This document shows, piece after piece, positions 49,701 through 62,355 of a stretch of 64,000 nucleotides of DNA. The notes under the pieces were generated by a model. It ran no database searches. It had not been told where the DNA came from and worked only from the letters and a program-made list of their open reading frames with translations. Position 1 is the first letter of the stretch. Every line of letters begins with the position of its first letter. Origin of the DNA: Streptomyces mobaraensis (GTDB taxonomy: Bacteria > Actinomycetota > Actinomycetes > Streptomycetales > Streptomycetaceae); assembly GCF_020099395.1 (NCBI RefSeq), contig NZ_CP083590.1, forward strand, positions 248,001 through 312,000, written 5' to 3'. The translations under genes were made by a program, and so were the position numbers.

Positions 49701-50869
49701 CCGCGGACCGGGAGTCGCTGGAGAACCTGGCCCGGGACGTGGAACGGCTCGGGGCCACGGTGGCCCTGTTCACCACGGCCCTCTTCCACCATCTCGCGGC
49801 CCGCGGCTCGGCGGTCTTCGGCGTGCTCCGCGGCGTGATCGTCGGCGGCGAGGCGCTGTCCGGCCGGCTCGCCCACGCCGTGCTGCGCCGCCACCCCTGG
49901 CTGGAGCTGGTCAACGGCTATGGGCCCACCGAGGCCACCAGCTTCGCCACCGCCCACCGGGTGCTCCCGGCGGACGGCGAGGAGCCGCCGCCCATCGGCC
50001 GGCCGATCGCCGGGGCGACGGCGCACGTCCGCGACGAGCACGGCGCGCCGGTGCCCGCCGGCGTCCGGGGCGAGCTGTGGATCGGCGGCTCCCGGCTGGC
50101 CCTGGGCTACCTGGGACAGCCGGAGCGCACCGCCGAGGCGTTCGCCGTCGACCCCGCCGATCCCGCGCACGGCCGGCTCTACCGGACCGGCGACCTGGTC
50201 TCGGCCCGCCCCGACGGCACGCTGGACTTCCACGGGCGGCTGGACGACCAGGTGAAGGTGCGCGGCTACCGCATCGAGCCGGGCGAGATCGAGCACGCGC
50301 TGCGCTCGCACGCCGGGGTCGCGGACGCGGCGGTGACGGTCCTGCGGCCGGACGCGTCCGACGGCGCGGGCAGCGTGGACGCGCGGCTCGCCGCCTTCGT
50401 CGTCCCGGCGGAGGGCGCGCGCCCGTCGCCGGCGGCGCTCCGCGAGCACCTGGCCGGGCTGCTGCCCGCGCACATGCTGCCCTCGGCCTGGTCGCTGACG
50501 GACCGGCTGCCGGTGACCGCCAACGGCAAGGTCGACCGCGCGGCGCTCGCCGGTCTGCCCCTGACCGCACCGGACACGGCGGACGTCCCATCCCGCGAAC
50601 TGACGCCGCTCCAGCAGGCGGTGGCGGCGGCCTGGGCGCGTGCCCTGGACCGCGAGGTCACCGACCCGGACGCCGACTTCCTGGCGCTGGGCGGCCATTC
50701 GCTGCTCGCGCTGGGCATCGTGGACGACCTCCGCGAGGACCTGGGGGTCGAGCTGTCGCTCGCCGCGTTCTTCGCCGCTCCGACGGTGGCGGGCCAGGCC
50801 GAGCTGGTGGAACGGGAACTGGCCGCCGCCTTCGGCCAGGACGAGGACGAGACGGAGGCCGGCCGATGA
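46781..50869 (+). CDS. Non-ribosomal peptide synthetase, A-T-T-A-T
   Basis: This 1362-aa protein has an unusual order. A1 covers about residues 20-515 (LTSGTTGVPKAVAVSS, VDNNYGPAEATVL, NGKVDREAL). Two nearly identical T domains follow at about 551-623 and 637-709, each with FLGSGGDSLSAARLL. An Ala/Pro-rich linker leads to A2 at about 760-1265 (MFTSGSTGRPKAVAIPH, VNGYGPTEATSFA, NGKVDRAAL), then a third T near 1303 (FLALGGHSLLAL). There is no condensation domain, so the C domains of neighbouring proteins must act in trans. A2 resembles threonine-like activators by overall motif, but the substrate is not assigned. Its stop overlaps the next gene by ATGA. Confidence 0.92.
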   Translation: MTTASVAYGAERAERGPDDVLARFADRVRRDPSAPAVEDGELTWTYAELDALADRTADALRDRVRPGDLVGVCLDRSAALVATAVALARLGAVYLPLGPRPGERRLAAVADVLRVTCLVGTADALPEAARVGGTLPLPLPAAGANITGEPVAAFPETPAGTRRGAPEGTLYAVLTSGTTGVPKAVAVSSAALAARLDWYTGRTGCGPGDRHNLLVGVAFDPHLMELWAGLTSGAALSVAPDDVRWDPQALTDWWRRAGVTVAILPTPLAELVLERPWPRDLPLRHLSTGGDRLRRVPGPDVTARVDNNYGPAEATVLVTAHALNGTDASAPPPIGTPLPGVVACVTDADGRLVPHGEPGELRIGGDGLAIGYLDPELTARRFVPPPAGVTGTDRVYRTGDRVRMRPDGVLEFLGRLDAQLKVRGVRVEPAEVEAAFERDPRVLRTVVAADTAAGGGVRLVAFVRPAPGVTAPTVDELLAAVRGWLPEQAVPSAVRLVDAFPVDANGKVDREALLAGRREEATAPRAGRTTETTAPPADRPEGATAAQASSLTEDLVVGLCRDLLGRPDLGADANFLGSGGDSLSAARLLTALEEHCGVRLRAPEVLRQPDLRALAALLDARRGPAAAPGAEPTADRSTEDLVVGLCRELLGRPDLEADANFLGSGGDSLSAARLLTALEEHCGVRLRAPEVLRQPDLRALAALLDARREPVAGAADGTAVAAGPRAEAASRPAESTDRPAKAASRPAKAASRPGGVLGRVLTHAAATPGALAVRDADDTLTYAELTDAARRLAGVLRARGVGRGDAVGVLLPHSTGVVVAQLAVWWAGGHYVPLDAAYPRARIAAMLADAGVVLTVGGKDLLEAAGVPAARALAVSAAGGTADEGAPLGERELPEPCAYDAEAVAYTMFTSGSTGRPKAVAIPHRAVAELVTEPEFLTVTPRDRVLFHSPLAFDASPFELWTALANGAAAVVSTADRESLENLARDVERLGATVALFTTALFHHLAARGSAVFGVLRGVIVGGEALSGRLAHAVLRRHPWLELVNGYGPTEATSFATAHRVLPADGEEPPPIGRPIAGATAHVRDEHGAPVPAGVRGELWIGGSRLALGYLGQPERTAEAFAVDPADPAHGRLYRTGDLVSARPDGTLDFHGRLDDQVKVRGYRIEPGEIEHALRSHAGVADAAVTVLRPDASDGAGSVDARLAAFVVPAEGARPSPAALREHLAGLLPAHMLPSAWSLTDRLPVTANGKVDRAALAGLPLTAPDTADVPSRELTPLQQAVAAAWARALDREVTDPDADFLALGGHSLLALGIVDDLREDLGVELSLAAFFAAPTVAGQAELVERELAAAFGQDEDETEAGR
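48434..48908 (+). repeat. Duplicated carrier (T) domain, 258-bp period
   Basis: Two copies of about 217 bp (48434-48650 and 48692-48908) encode almost identical T domains; the offset is exactly 258 bp (86 codons). The copies differ by only a few bases, which implies a recent in-frame duplication or ongoing gene conversion. Confidence 0.9.
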
Positions 50870-53476
50870 CCGCCGCACAGGACGTGGCGCGCCAGGAGGA
50901 GCTGCTCCGCAGGGCCCGCCGCCGCGCCGCGGGCGCCCGTACGGCCGCCGCCCCGGAGCGGGAGGACGCCGGCCCGGCCCCCCTCTCGCACGCCCAGCAC
51001 CGCATGTGGCTGATGGAACGCCTGGGGCACACGGGCGCGCTGTACAACGTGCCGTTCGCCACCCGCGTCCGCGGCCCCTTCGACCGCGAGGCGTTCGGAC
51101 AGGCGCTGAAGTGGCTGGTGCGCCGGCACGAGGTGCTGCGCACCCGCTACCGACAGGCCGACGGCGAGCCGTACCAGGAGGTGCTGCCGCCCGCGCCGGT
51201 GCCGGTGCCGGTGGTGGAGGCCACCGCCGACGCGGCCGGTCCGCTGCTGCGGGCGGAGGCGGAACGCCCCTTCGACCTCGCCGAGGGACCGGTCCTGCGG
51301 GCCCTGCTGCTCCGGCACGCGCCGGACGACCACACCGTTCTCCTGACGATGCATCATATCGCCGTCGACGGCGGTGGGTTGGAGATCGTCGCGCGGGAGC
51401 TCAGCGACCGGTACCGGGCGGTCGTGGAGGGCCGCCCGGACGGTCCTGAGGACCCGGCGCCGCGCTACACCGACTTCGCCCGGCGCGAGCGGTCGGCGCC
51501 GGAGGACGAGGAGGGCACCGCCTACTGGACCCGGCGGCTCGCGGGGGCACGCCCGCCCGCGCTGCCGGGTCCGGCGGACGGCGGCTCGCGCGGCTCGCGC
51601 GGCGAGGGCCACCTCATCACCGCCCTCCTTCCCGCCGGCACCGTCGAGGGCCTGCGCGAGGCCGGCCGCGCGCACCGGGCCACGCTGTTCACGGTGGTCC
51701 TCGCGGCCGCCTTCGGCGCCCTGCTGGAGGCGACCGGCCGGGAGGACCTGGTCGTCGGCTGCGCGAGCGGTCACCGCGACCGGGCCGCCGACCGGGGCCT
51801 GGTCGGCCTCTGCGTCAACACCCTCCCCGTCCGCCCCGACCTCACCGGCACCGAGGACTTCGCCGGCCTGCTGGACCGGGTCCGCGACGAGCTGCTGCGG
51901 GCGCAGCGGTACCGGCACGTCCCGTTCGACGCGATCGTGCGGCGGCTGGACCCGTCCGCCCGCGACACGGACGGCGGCGCCCTGGTGGGTGTCACGGCGG
52001 ACGTCGTGTCCGGTCCCGTCGGGCTGCGACTGCCGGACGCGGAGTGCGTCCCGGTCGACGTCCCGCTGGGCACGGCCAAGTTCGGCCTCGGCTTCTTCCT
52101 GGAGGAGGCGGCGGACGGGCGTCCGGCCCGGTGCCTGGTGCAGTACGACGCCGGGCGGCTGGACGGCGGGGCCGCGCGGGCCCTGCTGGACGGCTTCGCG
52201 GGCCTGCTGACGGGCGTAGCCGGGTCCGGGAACGCCGCGCTGCGGCGGCCGGCCGTCGCCCCCCCAGGCCGTGCCGGAGGACGCGCCGGCCCGGCCGGCC
52301 GAGCACCTCCCCGGCCCGACGCCCGAGGTCGAGGCGGTCTTCGCGGACCTGCTCGGCGAACGGCCGGGCCCCGACGGCGACTTCTTCCTCCTCGGCGGCC
52401 ATTCGCTGCTCGCGGTACGGGTCGCCGAACGGCTGCGGGAGCGCTTCCGGGCGCCGCTCACCGGCCTCGACGTACTGGAGCACCGCACACCGCGGGCGCT
52501 CGCCGCGCTGCTCGACGAGCGGACGGCGCGGCGCGCGGCGGCCCGCCCGGCCGCCGGGGCCGGGGGCGGGCGGCGTACGTCCGCCCGGGCCGGTACGGTC
52601 CTGGTCACCGGCGGTACGGGCGGCGTGGGCGCGTTCGTCCTGCGCGAACTCGCCGCGCGCGGGCGCCCGGTGCGGGCGCTCGTCCGGCCCGAATCGGCGC
52701 ACCTGGTGCCGGACGGTCCCGACGTCGAGATCGCCGAGGGCGACCTGACCGACCCGGACAGCCTGCGCGCCGCCGTGCGCGGCGTGGCCGCCGTCATCCA
52801 CTCCGCCTGCACCTTCACCTCCCCCGAGGTGGACGTGGCCGCGATGCGGGCGCTCCTCGCGGGGCGGCGTCCCGGGCCGTTCGTCTTCGTCAGCAGCGTC
52901 GACGCCTACGGCTCGCCGTCGGTGGCCGAGGTCCCGGAGGGCGCGCCCTCCGAGGAGCCGGTGAGCGCGTACGGGCGCGGCAAGCTCGACTGCGAACGCC
53001 TGCTGCTGGAGGCGGCCGGCGGTGAGGCCAGTGTGGTCCGGGCGCCCATCGTCTGGGGCGATCACCCGCGGCTGCGCGACCAGTTGCGCTGGGGCGCGAC
53101 CGGTGACCTCTACCAGGCGGCGCGGGCGGGCGACCCGGTCGTCCTGCCGGCCGCCGGGGCCGTCCCCGCTTCGGGTGATCCGTGGGCGGGGGCGCCGTGG
53201 ATCCACGCGGCCGCGCTGGCGCGGGTGCTGACGCACTGTGTGGAGCGGCCGGTGGACGGGGTCGTCAACGCGATCGGTGGGCATGTGGCGTGGGCCGAGT
53301 TCGCCGAGGAGCTCGTCCGTCTCCTGGGCACCTCGGGTCCCGTCGTTCCCGCGGACACGTCCGCTCCCGGGCTGCGTCATCGGCACCGGTATCGCGCGGA
53401 GGCCTTGGCGGAGTTGCTCGTGCCGCGGGCCGGAGAGGGCTGGCGGGAGGTGTTGGCCTCCATGGTGCGGGGCTGA
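50866..53476 (+). CDS. NRPS C-T-reductase, interrupted by an apparent frameshift
   Basis: From the ATG at 50866, the first frame encodes a C domain with an intact MHHIAVDGGGLE motif near residue 160, continuing to about 52258. In that frame the meaning is then lost, although it stays open to 53025. Protein-like sequence resumes one frame over, from a GTG at 52271 to 53476: a T domain (FFLLGGHSLLAV) and an SDR reductase (VLVTGGTGGVGAFVLRELAA, FVFVSSVDAYG, YGRGKLDCE). Removing one C from the seven-C run at 52259-52265 joins them (VAPQAVPED). The intact protein would end the line by reductive release. A separate T-reductase translated from 52271 is the alternative. Confidence 0.85.
52259..52265 (+). 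other. Run of seven C at the C/T-reductase frame break
   Basis: The sequence GTCGCCCCCCCAGG holds seven consecutive C residues exactly where the frame changes. A single-base homopolymer error, a true mutation or ribosomal slippage could each explain it. Confidence 0.85.
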
Positions 53477-53504
53477 CGCAGAAGAAGCCGCGCTCCGCGC
53501 GGTT

Positions 53505-53615
53505 GTCCTCAAACGCCGGACGGGCTGAAGTGCGGCTCAGCCCGGATCCAGCCCGTCCGGCGTTTGAGGACGAGCGGCGAAGCCGCGAAAAAGGGGGTCT
53601 GGGGCGCAGCCCCAG
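53505..53615. repeat. Inverted-repeat element with hairpins after the NRPS operon
   Basis: Perfect 23-nt arms (53505-53527 and 53549-53571) flank a 21-nt loop, followed by a GCGGC-GAA-GCCGC hairpin (53574-53586) and CTGGGGC-GCA-GCCCCAG (53599-53615). The 23-nt arm is of a type that recurs between genes in many Streptomyces genomes. It probably terminates the NRPS operon. Confidence 0.75.
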
Positions 53616-53700
53616 GAAACGGAGAAAGGGCGGGACAGGGGCCCAACTCCCCGACCACGCACCGTAACCTCGAACACCCCCCTCGAAACCCCCACCGTAA

Positions 53701-53808
53701 TCTCACTCACTTGTGTGAGGATACGACCACACTCCGCGTTGGTAAGTCTTCCCGAGGCACACCCATGCCGACAGCGCACTCCGCCATGCAACCCGGGAAG
53801 GCACGCAC
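53701..53808 (+). promoter_or_regulatory. Probable promoter region of the encapsulin gene
   Basis: An imperfect palindrome, CTCAC-TCACTTGT-GTGAG (53702-53719), lies about 90 bp upstream of the encapsulin ATG. GAGGATAC after it may be a -10-like element. GGAAGG precedes the ATG. The assignment is tentative. Confidence 0.35.
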
Positions 53809-57627
<3,819 letters not shown>

Positions 57628-57628
<1 letters not shown>

Positions 57629-57682
57629 CCGGCGGCGGGGGCGGGACGCGGCCGTCGGCGCCGTCCCGCCCCCGCCGCCGGT
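57628..57682. terminator. Bidirectional hairpin terminator
   Basis: A perfect 20-bp stem (57628-57647 with 57663-57682) and a 15-nt loop fill the gap between the convergent geosmin synthase and the Cys-rich protein gene. Confidence 0.85.
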
Positions 57683-57919
57683 TCACACCCGGTCCACGAT
57701 GCCCGCCTTCCCGGCCTCCCGCGCACAGTGGGCGCAGCAGTACCACTGCCCGTCGGCCTCCACGCCGTGCCCGATGACCCGGACGCGGCAGTGCTCGCAG
57801 ATCGGGGCCATACGGTGGATGGCGCAGGAGAAGGAGTCGAAGGCGTGCCGGGAGCCGTCCTGGGTCTCGACGAAGAACGCCATGTCGTAGTCGTTGCCGC
57901 AAACTTCGCACTCTGCCAT
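57683..57919 (-). CDS. Small Cys-rich, probably zinc-binding protein
   Basis: This 78-aa protein has eight cysteines. The groups are CEVCGNDYD near the N-terminus, SCAIHRMAPICEHC in the middle and WYCCAHC near the C-terminus, so one or two zinc-ribbon sites are likely. It is of a type found widely in Streptomyces, with no known function. The ATG at 57919 is the first that gives the full motif. Confidence 0.75.
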   Translation of the reverse strand: MAECEVCGNDYDMAFFVETQDGSRHAFDSFSCAIHRMAPICEHCRVRVIGHGVEADGQWYCCAHCAREAGKAGIVDRV

Positions 57920-58025
57920 GCGCCGCATGCTCCGGAGTGCGGCGGACGCTGGCAAGCGCCCGCCTGGCGCGTCGAACGGGCTGCACCCGCCCGGCGGAGC
58001 GGGCACCCGGCGCCGGACGGTCGGC

Positions 58026-58949
58026 TCAGAGCTCCAGCCGGTACCGGTACCAGCGCTCGGCCGGGCGCAGGCCCGCCGCGGCCAGGGCCTCAGCGGTGAC
58101 CGGGTCGCCGTGCTCCTGGACCTCCAGCAGGGTGGCCCGCGGGTGGTCGCGGCGGAGGCGGGCGGCGAGTTCGGCGATCAGTCCGGCGACGGCTGGCCCG
58201 TCGGCCGCGGCGCCCCGGAAGACGACGTCGACCAGCGCGTCCGTGCCGGCGATCACGGCCGTGACCTGGGCGGCCGTGCGGCCGGCGGGGGTGAGGAGGT
58301 CCAGGGTGAGGTGCGGGAGCGGCGGGAGGTCGCGCAGCACCTCGGCGGCGTCGCGCGGGGTGTAGGGGCGTCCGGTGACCTCGGCGTAGAGGCGAGCGTG
58401 CTCCGCGAGCAGGCCGGCGGCGGCCGGCACAGTGACCTGACGGACCGTCACCCTCGGGAGTCCGGCGGGCCGTTGCCAGTCGGCCAGGGGGACGGGCGTC
58501 GTCCAGCGGCCGCCCGGCTCCTCCTTCGCGCCGGCGCCCAGGTCCGCCGCGACGCCGTAGCCGTCCGTGCCGGTCCACTCGAGGGCCGGGATCCCGTCGG
58601 CCGCCGCCCTGCGGGCCGCGCCGCGCAGCAGCCGGCCGGCCGTCTCCCGCTCCTCGGCGGTGGGGGCGCGCCGGGCGTGGACGCCGGTGGTGAGGCGTTC
58701 GCGCTCCCGGGAGACCAGCAGCCACTGAACGTCGGCGGCGTCTCCCCCGGCGGCCGGCGGGTGGATCTCGGCCCAGCCGAGCAGGCGGCCGTCGGGGCGG
58801 CGGGCGACGACGGTCCACGCCGGGCGGTCGGCGGCGGCGCGGCCCAGGTCGGGGACGGGCATCTGCAGTCCGGCGCAGAGCTCCTCGTACAGGCGGACGT
58901 CGGCATCCGTGTCGTCCTGGTACGCAACGTATTCGACCGTGATGCCCAT
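58026..58949 (-). CDS. GNAT family N-acetyltransferase
   Basis: This 307-aa protein has two GNAT-like halves. The first contains PAWTVVARRPDGRLLGWAEI and ADVQWLLVSRERERLTTGVH. The second contains LTLDLLTPAGRTAAQVTAVI and RATLLEVQEHGDPVTAEALA. The usual acetyl-CoA pyrophosphate loop is degenerate in the first half. Double-GNAT proteins of this size in actinobacteria resemble mycothiol synthase, but most have unknown substrates. It is divergent from the secreted protein gene. Confidence 0.75.
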   Translation of the reverse strand: MGITVEYVAYQDDTDADVRLYEELCAGLQMPVPDLGRAAADRPAWTVVARRPDGRLLGWAEIHPPAAGGDAADVQWLLVSRERERLTTGVHARRAPTAEERETAGRLLRGAARRAAADGIPALEWTGTDGYGVAADLGAGAKEEPGGRWTTPVPLADWQRPAGLPRVTVRQVTVPAAAGLLAEHARLYAEVTGRPYTPRDAAEVLRDLPPLPHLTLDLLTPAGRTAAQVTAVIAGTDALVDVVFRGAAADGPAVAGLIAELAARLRRDHPRATLLEVQEHGDPVTAEALAAAGLRPAERWYRYRLEL

Positions 58950-59049
58950 GCGCTGTGCTCTCTCGCTCGTGCCGGGGGTACGGGCCAGGCGGCACCCGCA
59001 CTCGAACTATTGTGCTCGATGCCCCCTCCGTACCCGTGAAAGGACCCCT

Positions 59050-59601
59050 GTGCGCCTCGCCTCCACCGCCGTGACCGCCGCCCTCCTCGCCCTGGCCCTG
59101 CCGGCCGCGACCGCGACCGCCGCCGAGACCCGGCCGGCTACAGGGGCGCGCGTCGCGGCCGCGCACGCCGTGCCCGGGGACGCCGTCCGGATCACCGAGG
59201 GCCAGGTGCGCGAGGCCGCCCCCGGCACGCCGCTGCTCTACCCGAGCGTCACCAGCTGTCTGACGGTGACCGTGCGGCTCGCGGGCGGCGGGCTGGTGGG
59301 CGCCCACGCCAGTCTGTTCCAGGTGCCCGGCGAGCTGCGCTCGGACGCGATCCTGCCCGCCCTGCGGGCGCGGGTCGGCCACCGGCCGGTGCGGTCCGTG
59401 GAGGTGAAGGGCGCGCTCGGCGCCTGGCACCCGGGCTATCTGACCAAGGCCATCGAGGCGTACGGCCCGGACGAGCGGGTTCCGGTGCCCTCGGGCCCCG
59501 ACGCCGAGGGCGTCGCGCGGGCCGTGGCCCGGGCGCTGGGGCAGCCGCGTGCCGTGGTCGCGGTGGCGGACGTGCCGGACGGGGACCTGCTCGTCCGGTG
59601 A
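59050..59601 (+). CDS. Secreted protein of unknown function
   Basis: This 183-aa protein has an N-terminal signal peptide: [20 protein letters not shown] with ATA-AET near the cleavage site. The mature domain contains [40 protein letters not shown] and a C-terminal [17 protein letters not shown], which recalls small alpha/beta folds of Streptomyces exported proteins. AAAGGA precedes the GTG start at 59050. I cannot assign a function. Confidence 0.7.
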   Translation: MRLASTAVTAALLALALPAATATAAETRPATGARVAAAHAVPGDAVRITEGQVREAAPGTPLLYPSVTSCLTVTVRLAGGGLVGAHASLFQVPGELRSDAILPALRARVGHRPVRSVEVKGALGAWHPGYLTKAIEAYGPDERVPVPSGPDAEGVARAVARALGQPRAVVAVADVPDGDLLVR

Positions 59602-59906
59602 CCCCGGTGTGCCCGGCCGGGCACCGCCTCCGGCGGCTCGGGTGGGCCGCCGGCCGGTTCCGAGGGAAACTGGAAGGACCGGCTCCGTCCGGACCGGGGT
59701 CCGGGGCACCTGTCGTGCTCCCGGGCCGGCCCCGACAACACCACGCACGTTCCTTGCCTCACCCGCTCGTGCGGCACTCGCCGCGCGCGTCCCGTGAGCC
59801 TCACGCGACCCAGGTCACCGGGTGTGCCGCCGACCACCGGGGGCAGACGCCGGGACGTCCGGCCGGGGGCGCGGGGTTTCCGGCCGAGCTGTCCGGGAGG
59901 TGCGTC
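59602..59906. other. 305-bp intergenic region, no gene seen
   Basis: This is the gap between the secreted protein and the sugar-porter-like MFS gene. An open frame runs through it into the transporter, but the residues do not fit the family. I see no clear promoter; GGGAGG before the MFS ATG is the only signal. Confidence 0.45.
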
Positions 59907-61409
59907 ATGGCAACGGTCGAACAACGTTCCGACGGCGCGGGGGGTGACTCGGGGACGGTGACCACGTCCGTCCCGGCACGGCTGGACCGGCTGCCGTGGT
60001 CGCGGTGGCACTGGATGGTGGTGATCGGCCTCGGCACGGTGTGGATACTCGACGGCCTCGAAGTGACCGTCGTCGGCAACATCGCCTCCCGGCTCTCCGA
60101 GCACGGCAGCGGCCTCGACATCTCCTCCGCCCAGGTGACCGGCCTCGCCGCCGCGCTGTACGTGGCGGGCGCCTGCGTGGGCGCCCTTTTCTTCGGCTGG
60201 CTGACCGACCGGCTCGGCCGCAAAAGGCTCTTCATGCTGACGCTCGCGGTGTACCTGGCCGCGACCGCGATGACCGGGCTCTCCTTCCACTCCTGGTGGT
60301 TCTTCCTCTTCCGCTTCCTCACCGGCTGCGGCATCGGCGGTGAGTACGCGGCCATCAACTCCGCGGTGGACGAGCTGATACCGGCCCCGTACCGCGGGCG
60401 CGTCGACCTCATCATCAACGGCAGCTTCTGGATCGGTGCCGTGGGCGGGTCGCTGCTGTCGGTCCTCATGCTCGACACCGCCCTGTTCCCGGCCTGGCTC
60501 GGCTGGCGGCTCACCTTCGGGCTCGGCGTGGTGCTGGGTCTGGTGATCCTGCTGGTCCGGCGGAACGTCCCCGAGTCGCCCCGCTGGCTGTTCATCCACG
60601 GCCGCGGCGAGGAGGCGGAGGAACTCGTCGGCTCCATCGAGCGGCAGGTCGCCGCCGACACGGGCCGCCCCTGCGAGCCGGTGGACCGGAAGATCACCAT
60701 CCACCGGCGCGGCAGCGTCGGCTTCCTGACCATCGCGCGGACCGTCTTCCGCGACTATCCCCGCAGGTCCGCGCTGGGGCTGGCGCTCTTCATCGGCCAG
60801 GCGTTCCTCTACAACGCGATCACCTTCGGCTTCGGCTCGATCCTCACCGACTTCTTCTCGGTGCCCTCCGGTCACACCGGCTACTACTTCGCGGTCATCG
60901 CCTTCGTGAACTTCCTCGGCCCGCTGCTGCTGGGGCGCCTCTTCGACACCGTCGGCCGGCGGCCGATGATCACGGGCACGTATGTGCTGAGCGGTCTGCT
61001 GCTGTTCGGCACCGCCTGGCTGTTCGGCCGGGGTTCGCTGACGGCGGCCACGATGACGGCCTGCTGGTGCGCGGTGCTGTTCTTCGCCTCGGCGGGCGCG
61101 AGCAGCGCCTATCTGACGGTCAGCGAGATCTTCCCGATGGAGACGCGCGCGCTGGCCATCGCGTTCTTCTACGCGGTCGGCACGGCCGCCGGCGGCATCA
61201 CCGGCCCGCTGCTGTTCGCCAAGCTGACGGGCTCCGGAGTGGTCGGTGACACGGTGTTGGCGTTCCAGATCGGCGCCACCCTGATGACGGTCGCGGGTGT
61301 GGTGGCGGGCTTCCTCGCGCTGCCCGCCGAGCGCCGTTCGCTGGAGGACATCGCCACCCCGCTCACGGCCGCGAGCGCGGACACGGGCGCGCCGACCGGC
61401 ACGCCCTGA
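59907..61409 (+). CDS. MFS transporter (sugar porter/aromatic acid symporter type)
   Basis: This 500-aa MFS protein has about twelve membrane helices. The first is [20 protein letters not shown], whose Asp is typical of aromatic acid and sugar porters. Motif A is [13 protein letters not shown], there is [20 protein letters not shown] in TMS5, and the mid loop has the sugar-porter motif PESPRWLF. The second half repeats the pattern with [18 protein letters not shown] lies 6 nt before the ATG. It is probably a solute importer with an unidentified substrate, followed by a strong terminator. Confidence 0.87.
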   Translation: MATVEQRSDGAGGDSGTVTTSVPARLDRLPWSRWHWMVVIGLGTVWILDGLEVTVVGNIASRLSEHGSGLDISSAQVTGLAAALYVAGACVGALFFGWLTDRLGRKRLFMLTLAVYLAATAMTGLSFHSWWFFLFRFLTGCGIGGEYAAINSAVDELIPAPYRGRVDLIINGSFWIGAVGGSLLSVLMLDTALFPAWLGWRLTFGLGVVLGLVILLVRRNVPESPRWLFIHGRGEEAEELVGSIERQVAADTGRPCEPVDRKITIHRRGSVGFLTIARTVFRDYPRRSALGLALFIGQAFLYNAITFGFGSILTDFFSVPSGHTGYYFAVIAFVNFLGPLLLGRLFDTVGRRPMITGTYVLSGLLLFGTAWLFGRGSLTAATMTACWCAVLFFASAGASSAYLTVSEIFPMETRALAIAFFYAVGTAAGGITGPLLFAKLTGSGVVGDTVLAFQIGATLMTVAGVVAGFLALPAERRSLEDIATPLTAASADTGAPTGTP

Positions 61410-61466
61410 CTCCCGGCACTTCCTGACGCACCATCAACGCCACTGACCCCGGCCGGAGGCCGGCAC

Positions 61467-61499
61467 AAGGCCCGCACGCACCCACCGCGTGCGGGCCTT
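61467..61499 (+). terminator. Hairpin terminator after the MFS transporter
   Basis: A perfect 13-bp stem (61467-61479 with 61487-61499) ends in GGCCTT and lies 58 bp after the MFS stop. Confidence 0.8.
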
Positions 61500-61685
61500 C
61501 CGCATGACCGCGCGCCCGCCCCGCTCCTGGCCGGATCCGGTTTTCGAGAGTGAGATCACTTTCAGAACACTTGTTTTGACATGCGCACGCCGCCATTGTG
61601 TTGCCCGGCACTCACCCCCCGGACACCCCGTGCCATCAGCCTGATCCGCGATTCCCACTCCACCCACCTCTCGGGAGCGTCATCC

Positions 61686-62324
61686 ATGCGTCTCTACGCG
61701 CGTCGAATATCCGTCACCGCCGGCCTCGCCGCCCTGACCGGCGCGATCGTCCTCAACGCACCCAGCGCCCAGGCCGCGCCGCCGGCCCCGGTGGACGCCG
61801 CCACCGCGCGTTCGTACGTGGACGCGCTGACCGTCCGCCCCGAGGGCACCCTCGACGGCTACAGCCGGGCCCAGTTCCCGCACTGGATCACCCAGCACGG
61901 GGAGTGCAACACCCGCGAGGTCGTCCTCCAGCGCGACGGCCAGGACGTCGAGCAGGACGACCGCTGCGCCGCCGTCGAGGGCACCTGGTACTCCCCCTAC
62001 GACGGCGCCACCTGGCACGACGCCTCCGACATCGACATCGACCACGTCGTCCCGCTCGCCGAGGCGTGGCGCTCCGGGGCCAACACGTGGACCAAGGCGG
62101 ACCGGCAGAAGTTCGCCAACGACCTGACGCGCCCCCAGCTCATCGCCGTGACCGACCGCGTCAACCAGGCGAAGGGCGACAAGGACCCGGCGAAGTGGAT
62201 GCCCTCGCGCGCCGACTACGCCTGTACGTACGTGCGCATGTGGGTCACCGTCAAGCACGACTACAAGCTCACGGTGGACAGCGCCGAGAAGAACAAGCTG
62301 GCGGCGGTCCTCAAGGGCTGCTGA
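61686..62324 (+). CDS. Secreted HNH endonuclease (DUF1524-type)
   Basis: This 212-aa exported protein has a signal peptide (ISVTAGLAALTGAIVLNAPS, then AQAA). The mature domain has the HNH core: DIDHVVPLAEAWRSGANTWT supplies Asp-His, and LTRPQLIAVTDRVNQAKGDK, with KWMPSRADYACTYVRMWV, follows. It also has CNTREVVLQRDG and two further cysteines. Such nucleases are released by Streptomyces and degrade extracellular DNA. TTGACA at 61576 could be part of its promoter, in the 276-bp gap after the MFS gene. Confidence 0.87.
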   Translation: MRLYARRISVTAGLAALTGAIVLNAPSAQAAPPAPVDAATARSYVDALTVRPEGTLDGYSRAQFPHWITQHGECNTREVVLQRDGQDVEQDDRCAAVEGTWYSPYDGATWHDASDIDIDHVVPLAEAWRSGANTWTKADRQKFANDLTRPQLIAVTDRVNQAKGDKDPAKWMPSRADYACTYVRMWVTVKHDYKLTVDSAEKNKLAAVLKGC

Positions 62325-62355
62325 CCCGGAACGCCCCTCCCCCGGGCCCGTCGTC

